Part shown: piece after piece, positions 33,388 through 41,522 of the stretch
Layout: every line of letters begins with the position of its first letter
Position numbering within the stretch: the first letter of the stretch is position 1
Translations under genes and position numbers: made by a program
NCBI RefSeq assembly: GCF_009729075.1
Contig: NZ_VTGY01000015.1
Location: 310,001 to 374,000 of the forward strand
Length of the DNA: 64,000 nucleotides
Direction of reading: 5' to 3'
From: Mycolicibacterium sp. CBMA 226
GTDB lineage: Bacteria; Actinomycetota; Actinomycetes; Mycobacteriales; Mycobacteriaceae
Notes under the pieces: model-generated
What the model saw: only the letters and a program-made list of their open reading frames with translations
The model's database searches: none
What the model was told of the DNA's origin: nothing

Positions 33388-33416
33388 ACCGTTCGTTTCT
33401 GCATTGGAGTTCCGTC

Positions 33417-33962
33417 ATGTCCGTCCTGACAGATTTTTCTGTGTCTGGTCCTGCCCTCGTTGCACCGACCCGATTGCGCCTACCCGACCTGCTGCACGCC
33501 ACTGACCGGTGCGCCGACGATGTGTTGAGCGGTCGCTACGACCGGCTGCTGCCTGCTGATGGACTGCCACTCGACGAACGCTGGTTCCGCCGGTTGTACG
33601 GCGACGACGAACTCGACCTCTGGCTGATCAGCTGGGTTCCGAAACGGAGTACCGAGTTGCACGACCACGGCGGCTCGCTGGGTGCCCTGACCGTGGTGTC
33701 CGGCGCGCTCGAGGAGACGCGCTGGGATGGCCGCGGGCTGCGGCAACGTACCTTGGCGGCGGGTGACCAGGCGGCTTTCCCGCTGGGTTGGGTTCACGAC
33801 GTGGTGCGGGCGGGCGGCGACCAGCCGACGGCGTCGCATCCCACCCTGAGCGTGCACGCCTACTCGCCGCCGCTGACCGCCATGTCGTACTACGACGTCA
33901 CCGACAGTCACAAGCTGCGCCGCGTCTACACCGAACTCACCGACAAGCCTGAGGGGGACTGA
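33417..33962 (+). CDS. Cysteine dioxygenase (cupin)
   Basis: 181 residues. The iron-binding cupin histidines are His82 and His84 in ELHDHGGS and His127 in GWVHDV, matching type I cysteine dioxygenases, which convert cysteine to cysteine sulfinate with O2. SD TGGAG lies seven bases before the ATG. The stop overlaps the start of the rhodanese gene by one base (TGATG). By order it equals Rv1065. The short cysteine-codon leader upstream suggests control by cysteine supply. Confidence 0.85.
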   Translation: MSVLTDFSVSGPALVAPTRLRLPDLLHATDRCADDVLSGRYDRLLPADGLPLDERWFRRLYGDDELDLWLISWVPKRSTELHDHGGSLGALTVVSGALEETRWDGRGLRQRTLAAGDQAAFPLGWVHDVVRAGGDQPTASHPTLSVHAYSPPLTAMSYYDVTDSHKLRRVYTELTDKPEGD

Positions 33963-34408
33963 TGACCACGGCGAGCGAAGCGACGGAAGCCGCGCCCAGC
34001 CGGGTCGACGTCATGCTGGAAGCGGCGCGGGAGCGGCTCGTCCGGCTGTCCGCCGCCGAAATCCCGGCCGCGCTGAACCGGGGCGCCGTGCTCGTGGACA
34101 TCAGGCCGGCCGCGCAGCGCGCCGTCGAGGGTGAATTCCCCGGCGCCCTCGTGGTGGAACGCAATGTCCTGGAATGGCGCTGCGACCCCACCAGCGATGC
34201 GCGCCTGCCGCAGGCCACGGGCGACGACGTCGAGTGGGTGGTGCTGTGCTCGCAGGGCTACACCTCGAGCCTGGCCGCCGCGGCGCTGCAGGATCTGGGC
34301 CTGTACCGCGCCACCGACGTCATCGGTGGGTACCGGGCGCTGGTCGCCGAGGGATTACTCGGTGGGACGGCCGCGTCGGTGCTGCTACGTGCCGGCGCTT
34401 GGGTGTAG
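33962..34408 (+). CDS. Rhodanese-domain sulfurtransferase
   Basis: 148 residues. An N-terminal helical extension (about 1-30), then the rhodanese fold: VLVDIRPAAQRAVEGEFPGA and the active loop CSQGYTS with Cys96 at the cradle. The loop suits sulfane-sulfur transfer. Translational coupling to cysteine dioxygenase links it to handling sulfur released from cysteine. Its 3' end overlaps the end of the convergent membrane hydrolase by 24 bases. By order it equals Rv1066. Confidence 0.85.
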   Translation: MTTASEATEAAPSRVDVMLEAARERLVRLSAAEIPAALNRGAVLVDIRPAAQRAVEGEFPGALVVERNVLEWRCDPTSDARLPQATGDDVEWVVLCSQGYTSSLAAAALQDLGLYRATDVIGGYRALVAEGLLGGTAASVLLRAGAWV

Positions 34409-36136
34409 CAGCGGCCGCAATCGCTCGGTCTTCTCGGGCGTCCACCCCGGCGGCTGCAGCACGTCGGCCCAGGCGTTCGCGACATCACGCACGTAGACGT
34501 GGCCGTGACCGTCGGGGACATCGACCGCGACAGCCATGTCGGCCGACACCTGCAGGAACGTCACGACGGGAATCCACTCCATCCGTGGTGAGACGTCGCG
34601 GCCGCGCGGTTCGTCGAGCCAATCCGGCCGGGCGAACAGCAGGTCGGGGTTCCACCAGGCGATCGGGTCCGACGCGTGCTGCAGGTACACCACCCGCGGG
34701 TGATCCCATGGCGCGTCGGCCGGACGGTTCAGATCATCAGGGCGAGAACCGAACCGGGCGTTGAGACCGTGATCGTAGATCGGCAGCTTTTCCATTGAGC
34801 CCGCATCGCGGTAGCGGGTCAGGTCGGTCCAGATGACGTTGTTGAAGGTCGGCCCCGAGAACAGCGCGCCGTTGGTGCGCGCCACCAGGTTATTCAGGGA
34901 CTGGAACGGGGCCTCGCCGCCGAACGAACCCAGACTTTCGCCGAACACCACCAGCTTGGGCCGCTTGCCTTCGGGCATCTGGCGCACCAGGGCGTCGACC
35001 TCTTCGAACAGATCCTGGCCGGCCTCCTCGGCGTTCGCCTTGTCCACCAGGAACGAGATCCAGCTGGGCAGGAAGGAGTACTGCATGGACACGATCGCGG
35101 TGTTGCCGTTGTACATGTATTCCAGCGAGGCCGCTTCGGCTTCGTTGATCCAGCCGGTCCCGGTGGTGGTCGCGACGGCGACGACGGCGCGCTCGAGGCC
35201 GCCGGCGCGTTTGAGCTCCTGCGCGGCCAACTTCGCCGTCGCCCGGATGCCCTTGGCCGAGTGCAGTCCGGCATAGGTGCGAATGGGCTCAATTGCCTTG
35301 ACGCCGTTGAACTTCGACAGGTCGTCGACGGTCGGCCCGTTGCCGACGAAGATCCGGCCCTGGCGGCCCAGCGACGACCAACTGGCCAGGGAACCCGGGC
35401 CGCCGGTGCGCAATGGCGTTGTGGGAGGCGGATTGTCGGGGTTGTCCTCGTCGTTGGCCGCGGCGAACGTCTTGTTGATGGTGGACATCACGAAGGTGCC
35501 CACCACGCCGTTGAACACTTCCACCGATACGGCGATGACCAACAGGACGGCCACCACGCCGGACACCCGCGGCGGGGCCACCCGCTCCAGCTGCCGCATC
35601 AGGAAGCGCACCAATCTGCGGATCAGCTGGCCGATCTCGACGAAGCCGAACAGGAAGACGATCGAATACACCGCCGTCAGCGGGTGGTCCCAGAATTTCA
35701 TCCGGGACACCCCCATCATGTCGCGGACCTCGTCCTGCCAGATGTGGAACCAGATGATCGCCAGGATCTGGCCGATGATGCCGACCCCGATCAGGGCCAG
35801 CCACGCCCAGCGGGGTGCCTTGGGGCTGCTGTCCTTCGAGCGCATGTAGCGCACGAGCCAGACGCCCAGTACCCCGAGGCCGTAGCCGCACGCGCCCGCG
35901 GCACCGCTGACAATGCCCTGGAAGAGCGGTCCGCGTGGCAACAGCGACGGGGTCATCGAGAGCCAGATGAAGGTCAGGCCGACCGCGGTGCCGAAAAACG
36001 TGTAGCGCCGAACCCACCAATCCGAGGGCGGCTCTTCCAGTTTCGCGACGAGTGACTCCTCGTCCGACGGCTCGGCTACTGCGACAGTGGTGCCGTCGTC
36101 TTCGGCAGGGTCAGGCGGTTGTGCGGTCTCGGCCAC
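34385..36136 (-). CDS. Polytopic membrane protein with C-terminal alpha/beta hydrolase domain (Rv1069c-like)
   Basis: 583 residues. The N-terminal half has about five to six membrane segments (for example TFFGTAVGLTFIWLSMTPSL near 48-67 and WAWLALIGVGIIGQILAIIW near 108-127). The C-terminal half is the Abhydrolase_9-type domain with nucleophile elbow FGESLGSFGG (about 368-377). The enzyme active site would be in an extracytoplasmic or cytosolic domain fused to the membrane part; the substrate is unknown. Nine bases separate it from echA8 upstream, so it is probably in that operon. Confidence 0.8.
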   Translation of the reverse strand: MAETAQPPDPAEDDGTTVAVAEPSDEESLVAKLEEPPSDWWVRRYTFFGTAVGLTFIWLSMTPSLLPRGPLFQGIVSGAAGACGYGLGVLGVWLVRYMRSKDSSPKAPRWAWLALIGVGIIGQILAIIWFHIWQDEVRDMMGVSRMKFWDHPLTAVYSIVFLFGFVEIGQLIRRLVRFLMRQLERVAPPRVSGVVAVLLVIAVSVEVFNGVVGTFVMSTINKTFAAANDEDNPDNPPPTTPLRTGGPGSLASWSSLGRQGRIFVGNGPTVDDLSKFNGVKAIEPIRTYAGLHSAKGIRATAKLAAQELKRAGGLERAVVAVATTTGTGWINEAEAASLEYMYNGNTAIVSMQYSFLPSWISFLVDKANAEEAGQDLFEEVDALVRQMPEGKRPKLVVFGESLGSFGGEAPFQSLNNLVARTNGALFSGPTFNNVIWTDLTRYRDAGSMEKLPIYDHGLNARFGSRPDDLNRPADAPWDHPRVVYLQHASDPIAWWNPDLLFARPDWLDEPRGRDVSPRMEWIPVVTFLQVSADMAVAVDVPDGHGHVYVRDVANAWADVLQPPGWTPEKTERLRPLLHPSAGT

Positions 36137-36145
36137 CGCTCGACT

Positions 36146-36919
36146 TTACCGATGCGTGAAGTTCGGCGCGCGCTTCTCGGTGAACGCCGCCATGCCCTCG
36201 GTCTGGTCGTCGGTGGCGAAGGCCGAGTGGAACAGCCGACGCTCGTACAGCAGGCCCTCGGCGAGCGTGCTCTCGAAGGCGCGGTTGACCGCCTCCTTGG
36301 CCATGCGCGACGCAGAAAGGGACATGCCGGCAATGGTTTTGGCGACGGCGTTGGCCTCTTCGAGCAGCTTGTCGGCCGGGACCACGCGCGACACCAGACC
36401 GCTGCGCTCGGCTTCCTCGGCGTCCATGTTGCGGCCGGTGAGGATCAGGTCCATCGCCTTGGCCTTGCCGACGGCGCGCGTCAGACGCTGGCTGCCGCCC
36501 ATCCCGGGGAGCACGCCCAGCTTGATCTCGGGCTGGCCGAATTTGGCGGTGTCGGCGGCGATCAACAGGTCACACATCATGGCCAGCTCGCAACCGCCAC
36601 CCAGTGCGTAGCCGGCAACGGCGGCGATGGTGGGGGTGCGGGTCGCGGCGAACTTGTTCCACAGCGCGAAGAAGTCCTGCGCGAACACGTCGGCGAACGT
36701 CAGGCTCGCCATCTCCTTGATGTCGGCGCCGGCGGCGAACGCCTTCTCGCTGCCGGTGATGATGATGGCGCCGATGCCCGGATCGGCGTCGAGTTCGGCT
36801 GCGGCCGTGGTGACTTCGGCCATCACCTGGCTGTTGAGCGCATTGAGCGCCTTGGGCCGGTTGAGGGTGATGGTGGCGACGCGGTCGTCACGGGTGACCA
36901 GGATGGTTTCGAAAGTCAT
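36146..36919 (-). CDS. echA8: Enoyl-CoA hydratase EchA8
   Basis: 257 residues, the exact length of the M. tuberculosis protein. Crotonase fold with the oxyanion-hole segments ITGSEKAFAAGADIKEM (about 56-72) and AVAGYALGGGCELAMMCD (about 99-116), and the two catalytic glutamates at ELAMM and QPEIKLGVLPGMGG. It hydrates trans-2-enoyl-CoA in beta-oxidation. It sits eight bases downstream of echA9 in the same operon. Confidence 0.9.
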   Translation of the reverse strand: MTFETILVTRDDRVATITLNRPKALNALNSQVMAEVTTAAAELDADPGIGAIIITGSEKAFAAGADIKEMASLTFADVFAQDFFALWNKFAATRTPTIAAVAGYALGGGCELAMMCDLLIAADTAKFGQPEIKLGVLPGMGGSQRLTRAVGKAKAMDLILTGRNMDAEEAERSGLVSRVVPADKLLEEANAVAKTIAGMSLSASRMAKEAVNRAFESTLAEGLLYERRLFHSAFATDDQTEGMAAFTEKRAPNFTHR

Positions 36920-36927
36920 CGGTACTC

Positions 36928-37962
36928 CTAGAAGGCGAGGTCAGGGTCGGCGGAGACGAAGTAGGCGTCGACGTCGGCGGCGGTGCAGTCCGACAGGGTA
37001 GCCGGGGACCACCGCGGGTTGCGATCCTTGTCGACGAGCTGGGCACGGATGCCCTCCACGAAATCGTGAGATTTGTGCGATGCCATCGAGACCCGGAATT
37101 CCTGGATCAGGGCGTCCTCGAGGGTCGGCAGTTTCGCGGCGCGGCGCACGGCCTCCAGTGTGACAGTCAGTGCGATGGGGGAGCGGGTGGCAATCAGGTC
37201 GGCCGCAGTGTTGGCGGGCGCGGCGTCGTGGCTGCGCAGCTTCTGCAGAATTTCGGCGACGGTGTCGGCCGCGTAGCACTCGTCGATCCAATGTTGTTGT
37301 GTCAGAAGCTCACTCGCGGGCGGCTCGACGGCGTATTTCGCCAGCGCCGCGTCGGGTCCCGAGCTGATGACGAGGTCGCGGAAGGCGGCGAGGTCGGCCT
37401 GCGGGACGAAATGGTCGGCGAAGCCCAGTGCGATGGCGTCCGCGCCGGAGAACGGGGCGCCGGTGAGGGCGGCGTGCAGGCCGATGAGGCCGGGGGCGCG
37501 GGACAGCAGGTAGGTGCCGCCGACGTCGGGGATGAAGCCGATGCCGACCTCGGGCATGCCGAGCTTGGTCTTCTCGGTGACGACCCGGATGTTGCCGTGT
37601 GCGCCGACACCGACGCCGCCGCCCATCACGATGCCGTCCATGAGCGCGACGTACGGCTTGGGGTAGCGGCCGATATGTGCGTTGAGCAGGTATTCGTCGT
37701 GCCAGAACGTCCTGGCGTTGTCGTCTTGGGCCTTGGCGCTGTGATACAGCGCGACGACGTCACCGCCGGCGCACAGGCCGCGCTCACCGGCGCCGGTCAG
37801 CAGGACCGCGCGCACGGTGTCGTCGTGCTCCCAGGCGTTGAGTGCGTCGGCGAGGCCCGTGACCATCGCCTGATTGAGCGAGTTGATGGCCTTCGGACGG
37901 TTCAGCGTGACGACGCCGACGCCGTTCTCGACATTTACTAGGATATCCTCGTTTTCCGCCAC
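36928..37962 (-). CDS. echA9: Crotonase-family 3-hydroxyisobutyryl-CoA hydrolase-like protein EchA9
   Basis: 344 residues from the GTG at 37962; the extra open sequence to 38238 is upstream DNA. The crotonase core has LCAGGDVVALYHSA (about 75-88), MDGIVMGGGVGVGAHGNI and MPEVGIGFIPDVGGTYLL. The C-terminal extension about 220-344 (SHDFVEGIRAQLVDKDRNPRW) is typical of 3-hydroxyisobutyryl-CoA hydrolases of valine breakdown rather than of hydratases. It is the first gene of the echA9-echA8 pair. Confidence 0.87.
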   Translation of the reverse strand: MAENEDILVNVENGVGVVTLNRPKAINSLNQAMVTGLADALNAWEHDDTVRAVLLTGAGERGLCAGGDVVALYHSAKAQDDNARTFWHDEYLLNAHIGRYPKPYVALMDGIVMGGGVGVGAHGNIRVVTEKTKLGMPEVGIGFIPDVGGTYLLSRAPGLIGLHAALTGAPFSGADAIALGFADHFVPQADLAAFRDLVISSGPDAALAKYAVEPPASELLTQQHWIDECYAADTVAEILQKLRSHDAAPANTAADLIATRSPIALTVTLEAVRRAAKLPTLEDALIQEFRVSMASHKSHDFVEGIRAQLVDKDRNPRWSPATLSDCTAADVDAYFVSADPDLAF

Positions 37963-38123
37963 GGTAAGCAATCTAGATCGTCGGGCGCTGGCCGCGCCGA
38001 CCAGGTACCGTTTCACAGTAAGTTCCCAGTTTCTCCGTCTCGCCGGGAACCAACACCCGAAGCCGTACGTTGAGTGGGTGTTCGTCAGCAGACGGACCAC
38101 AGCTTCAGGAGAGGAACCCGACG

Positions 38124-38966
38124 GTGCGCGAGAGCAGCAACCCGATATTTCGTTCCCTGCCCAAGTCGCAGGGCGGTTACGCGCAATTCGGTAATGGCGC
38201 CGCCGCATATGGTGCCCAGCAGACCATGGCCCAGCCATACACCCAATACCCGCCGCAGCAGTCCGGCTTCGCCCGGCCGCTGACCATCGATGACGTCGTC
38301 ACCAAGACCGGCATCACGCTGGCGGTGCTGACGGCCAGCGCGGTCGTTTCGTACTTCGTGATCATGTCGAACCTGGCACTGGCCGGGCCCATCGCCATGA
38401 TCGGTGCCCTCGGCGGCCTGGTGATGGTGCTCATCGCCACTTTCGGCCGTAAGCAGGACAACCCGGGCATCGTGCTCACCTACGCGGTGCTCGAGGGCAT
38501 GTTCCTCGGCGCCTTCTCGTTCGTCATGGCCAACTTCGCGGTGTCCGGCGCCAACGCCGGTGCCCTGATCGGCCAGGCCATACTCGGCACCTTCGGTGTG
38601 TTCTTCGGCATGCTCGTCGTCTACAAGACCGGCGCCATCCGCGTCACCCCGAAGTTCACCCGCATGATCGTGGCAGGCATGTTCGGTGTGCTGGCCCTGA
38701 TGCTCGGCAACTTCATCATCGGATTCTTCAACGGCGGCGCGGGCATGGGCCTGCGCAGCGGCGGCACCATCGCGATCATCTTCTCGCTGGTCTGCATCGC
38801 GCTGGCGGCGTTCAGCTTCCTGATCGACTTCGACGCCGCTGACCAAATGATCCGCGCCGGCGCGCCGGAGAAGGCAGCCTGGGGCATCGCGCTCGGCCTG
38901 ACCGTCACCCTGGTCTGGCTGTACGTCGAAATCCTGCGATTGCTGAGTTACTTCAACAACGACTAG
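38124..38966 (+). CDS. Bax inhibitor-1/YccA-like membrane protein (Rv1072-like)
   Basis: 280 residues from the GTG at 38124, with an AGGAGAGG before it. A Gln/Tyr/Pro-rich cytoplasmic N-terminus (about 15-50) precedes seven hydrophobic segments of the BI-1-like/DUF4282-type YccA family (for example ITLAVLTASAVVSYFVIMSN and GTFGVFFGMLVVYKTGAIRV). The conserved C-terminal acidic segment FLIDFDAADQMI (about 231-242) matches the proton/calcium-leak gate region of the family. Divergent from echA9; a strong terminator follows. Confidence 0.82.
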   Translation: MRESSNPIFRSLPKSQGGYAQFGNGAAAYGAQQTMAQPYTQYPPQQSGFARPLTIDDVVTKTGITLAVLTASAVVSYFVIMSNLALAGPIAMIGALGGLVMVLIATFGRKQDNPGIVLTYAVLEGMFLGAFSFVMANFAVSGANAGALIGQAILGTFGVFFGMLVVYKTGAIRVTPKFTRMIVAGMFGVLALMLGNFIIGFFNGGAGMGLRSGGTIAIIFSLVCIALAAFSFLIDFDAADQMIRAGAPEKAAWGIALGLTVTLVWLYVEILRLLSYFNND

Positions 38967-38979
38967 CTGTCGTGACAAA

Positions 38980-39016
38980 CGAGGGGCGTCCGTTTCGGCG
39001 GGCGCCCCTCGTTTTT
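38980..39016 (+). terminator. Rho-independent terminator
   Basis: CGAGGGGCG (38980-38988) pairs with CGCCCCTCG (39003-39011), with inner CCG/CGG pairs, followed by TTTTT. It ends the Bax-inhibitor-like gene and, read in the other direction, lies just beyond the stop of purT. Confidence 0.85.
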
Positions 39017-39026
39017 GTGTCCGTGG

Positions 39027-40229
39027 TCAGACGGCGCGCGGCGTGACCCGCCCGGCCGCTTCGGCGGCGTTGCGGCGTGCGGTGTCGATGTCCTCGGCGC
39101 GGGCCAGGGCCACGCCCATCCGGCGGGTGCGGAAGCTCTCCGGCTTACCGAATAGCCGAATGTCGGTGCCCGGCACTCGCAGCGCGTCATCGACGCCGTC
39201 GAAGACGATGCCCTCGGCCTCGACGCCGCCGTAGATCACCGCGCTGGCACCCGGGGTCTTCAGCGTGGTGTCCACCGGCAGGCCGAGGATGGCGCGGGCA
39301 TGTAGCTCGAACTCGTTCTGCCACTGCGTGATCATGGTGGTCATGCCGGTGTCGTGCGGCCGCGGGCTTACCTCGCTGAACCACACCTGGTCGCCCTTGA
39401 CGAACAACTCGACACCGAAAACGCCTTGCCCACCGAGGTTTTCGGTGACCTTGTGCGCGATCTCCTGGGCGTTGGACAGGGCGGCGGCCGACATCGGGTG
39501 CGGCTGCCAGCTTTCCACGTAATCGCCGGAGACCTGTCGGTGTCCGATCGGTTCGCAGAACTGGGTCTCGACTTGTCCTTCAGCGCCGCGGGCGCGGACG
39601 GTCAACAACGTGATCTCGTAGTCGAAGTCGACGAAGCCCTCGACGATGATCCGGGTGTTCGTGACGCGGGCGCCGCCCATCGCGTACTCCCAGGCCTTCG
39701 CGACGTCGTCCGGCCCGTCGAGCTTGCTCTGGCCCTTGCCCGAACTGCTCATCACGGGCTTGACGACGCAGGGGTACCCGATGCCGCCATCTATCGCGGC
39801 CTGGAGTTCCTCCAGCGAGTCGCAGAACTTGTAGGGACTCGTCGGCACCCCGAGCTCCTCGGCGGCCAGCCGTCGGATGCCTTCGCGGTCCATGGTGAGC
39901 CGCGCGGCCCGTGCGGTCGGGATCACCCGCACCACCCCGGCCTCCTCGAGTTCCTGCAGCGCCAGTGTGGCAATGGCCTCGATCTCCGGCACCACCAGGT
40001 CCGGCTGCTCGGCCTCGATCAGCGCCTTGAGCTGTTCGGGGTCGGTCATCGAGATGGTCAGCGCGTGGTGCGCCACCTGGTGTCCCGGCGCGTTCTCGTA
40101 GCGGTCGACGGCGATGGTCTCGACGCCGAGGCGCTGCAGTGCGATCAGCACTTCGCGACCGAGTTCGCCGGAGCCGAGGAGCATGACCTTGGTCGCGCCG
40201 GGCGACAGTGGGGTTCCGATGGTGATCAT
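39027..40229 (-). CDS. purT: Formate-dependent GAR transformylase PurT
   Basis: 400 residues. The ATP-grasp enzyme uses formate, ATP and glycinamide ribonucleotide to make formyl-GAR in purine synthesis. Visible features are the pre-ATP-grasp start VMLLGSGELGREVLIALQRL, the ATP-binding strand CVVKPVMSSSGKGQS (about 153-167) and the metal/ATP residues FGVELFV...VSPRPHDTGM. In M. tuberculosis purT is elsewhere (Rv0389), so it is an insertion into the Rv1072-Rv1073 order here. Confidence 0.92.
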   Translation of the reverse strand: MITIGTPLSPGATKVMLLGSGELGREVLIALQRLGVETIAVDRYENAPGHQVAHHALTISMTDPEQLKALIEAEQPDLVVPEIEAIATLALQELEEAGVVRVIPTARAARLTMDREGIRRLAAEELGVPTSPYKFCDSLEELQAAIDGGIGYPCVVKPVMSSSGKGQSKLDGPDDVAKAWEYAMGGARVTNTRIIVEGFVDFDYEITLLTVRARGAEGQVETQFCEPIGHRQVSGDYVESWQPHPMSAAALSNAQEIAHKVTENLGGQGVFGVELFVKGDQVWFSEVSPRPHDTGMTTMITQWQNEFELHARAILGLPVDTTLKTPGASAVIYGGVEAEGIVFDGVDDALRVPGTDIRLFGKPESFRTRRMGVALARAEDIDTARRNAAEAAGRVTPRAV

Positions 40230-40264
40230 CGGGGGCTGAGTCTATGGGGTCGGGTCCGAATGGG

Positions 40265-40326
40265 GTTGATCCTGTACTGAGGGCGCGGGTTTCTCGGACT
40301 TTTGCGCCGTGGTTTCAGGGTCGACG
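40265..40326. repeat. Palindromic repeat, copy 1
   Basis: A 62-base imperfect hairpin beginning GTTGATCCTGTACTGAGGGC and ending TTTCAGGGTCGACG, with arms complementary over about 22 bases. About 60% identical in layout to the copies at 40347-40408 and 41431-41495, all beginning GTTGA(C/T)CCTGTA. Confidence 0.65.
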
Positions 40327-40346
40327 TCCTGTTGGCCCGTCGGCGC

Positions 40347-40408
40347 GTTGACCCTGTATTGCTGGCGTGGGTTTCTCGCACGAAAGCGCCGTGGTTTCAG
40401 GCTCAACG
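40347..40408. repeat. Palindromic repeat, copy 2
   Basis: A 62-base unit in the same orientation as copy 1. It starts GTTGACCCTGTATTG, shares the inner GGGTTTCTCG and GCGCCGTGGTTTCAGG, and ends CTCAACG. The start-to-start distance from copy 1 is 82 bases. Confidence 0.65.
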
Positions 40409-40503
40409 GATAGTTGCGCACAGTTCGCAATTGATCCACACGTCGAGGCGGCGATCGTCGACGCAGGACTTCTGATGTCGGCATTGCGCTGGACCGTGAT
40501 GGA

Positions 40504-41391
40504 ATGAGCAGAGAATCGGACCCATTCCTCGGCAGCGAGGCGCTTGCGGCTGGGTCGCTGACCCGCCACGAGCTGCGCCGCTATTATCAGGCGATACTGC
40601 CGAATGTCTACGTGGACAAGCAAATTGACCCGAGTCTGCGGCAGCGTACGAAGGCGGCGTGGTTGTGGTCTGGGCGCCAAGCGATCATTGCCGGGAGCGC
40701 CGCAGCCGCACTGAACGGCGCTCGCTGGGTACCTGACGACGTGCCCATCGAGCTCATTTACGCCAACACCCGTCCGCCGCGCAACGTCATCGCCCGTGAC
40801 GACCTGGTCCTCGAGGGCGAGGTTCTTCAGATTGCGGGCATAGCTGTGACCGCTCCCGCCCGCACGGCATTCGACCTTGCGCGCCGGGGCCGTCTCAATG
40901 ACGCCGTTGCAAGACTGGATGCTCTTGGTGTAGCAACGAGTTTCACCGCCGATGCCGTTCGCGCTGTGGCGAGTCGACACAACCACACCCGCGGGCTGCG
41001 CCAACTGGAGCGCGCGCTGGACCTCTATGACCCCGGTGCGCAGTCCCCGCGAGAATCGTGGCTCCGACTTCTGCTTATCGCGGAGAATTTTCCGAGACCG
41101 CGGACCCAGATTCCGGTGCCTGGCCCCGACGGCAGGCCCAAGTACTTTCTCGACATGGGCTGGGAAGACCTGATGCTCGCCGTCGAGTACGACGGAGAAC
41201 AGCATGCCGGTCAGCTCGGCTACGACATCGCCAGAAACGAGTACCTCGCCGCTGCGGGGTGGACTGTTGTCAGAGTGGCTGCCGGACACCAACGTGCCGA
41301 GATCATCGGATGGGTCAATCGCGCGTGGGCGCGGGCGTTGTATCGACGAAATCCTGCAAGATTTCTGCCGTCTCGCAATGCCGCGAGTTAA
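40504..41391 (+). CDS. AbiEi-like N-domain fused to DUF559 (Vsr-like) nuclease domain
   Basis: 295 residues. The N-terminal part (about 1-150) resembles the AbiEi antitoxin/wHTH module (LTRHELRRYYQAILPNVYVD, AIIAGSAAAALNGARWVP, TAPARTAFDLARRG). The C-terminal part is the DUF559 endonuclease-like fold: YFLDMGWEDLMLAVEYDGEQ and the following H, then DIARNEYLAAAGWTVVRV, with Asp, Glu, Asp and His spaced as in very-short-patch-repair nucleases. No toxin partner is adjacent. Such solitary genes are common and variable in mycobacteria (Rv1073 is probably the counterpart); the role may be DNA repair or defence. Flanked on both sides by hairpin repeats. Confidence 0.72.
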   Translation: MSRESDPFLGSEALAAGSLTRHELRRYYQAILPNVYVDKQIDPSLRQRTKAAWLWSGRQAIIAGSAAAALNGARWVPDDVPIELIYANTRPPRNVIARDDLVLEGEVLQIAGIAVTAPARTAFDLARRGRLNDAVARLDALGVATSFTADAVRAVASRHNHTRGLRQLERALDLYDPGAQSPRESWLRLLLIAENFPRPRTQIPVPGPDGRPKYFLDMGWEDLMLAVEYDGEQHAGQLGYDIARNEYLAAAGWTVVRVAAGHQRAEIIGWVNRAWARALYRRNPARFLPSRNAAS

Positions 41392-41430
41392 GCCAAGGAC
41401 TCAGGGTCAACGTCAGAACTCCCCAGAAAC

Positions 41431-41495
41431 GCGTTGACCCTGTACCTGGGGCGCATTCCACTCGAACAAATGCACCCTGGGTACAGGGTCGACGC
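41431..41495. repeat. Palindromic repeat, copy 3, long hairpin
   Basis: The left arm GCGTTGACCCTGTACC (41431-41446) matches the complement of GGTACAGGGTCGACGC (41480-41495) with one mismatch. The pairing continues inward with G-T wobbles for about 12 more bases, around a loop near CCACTCGAAC. A related half-unit, CAGGGTCAACG, is at 41402-41412. It can also act as terminator between the AbiEi-like gene and the convergent fadA3. Confidence 0.7.
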
Positions 41496-41522
41496 AAAGC
41501 GGCCGAACGCCGCTTCAGGGAC

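Noticed and set aside
40265..40408. Possible CRISPR array from two similar 62-base units
   Set aside because: Units are palindromic, only imperfectly alike, with no regular spacers, and no cas genes are present.
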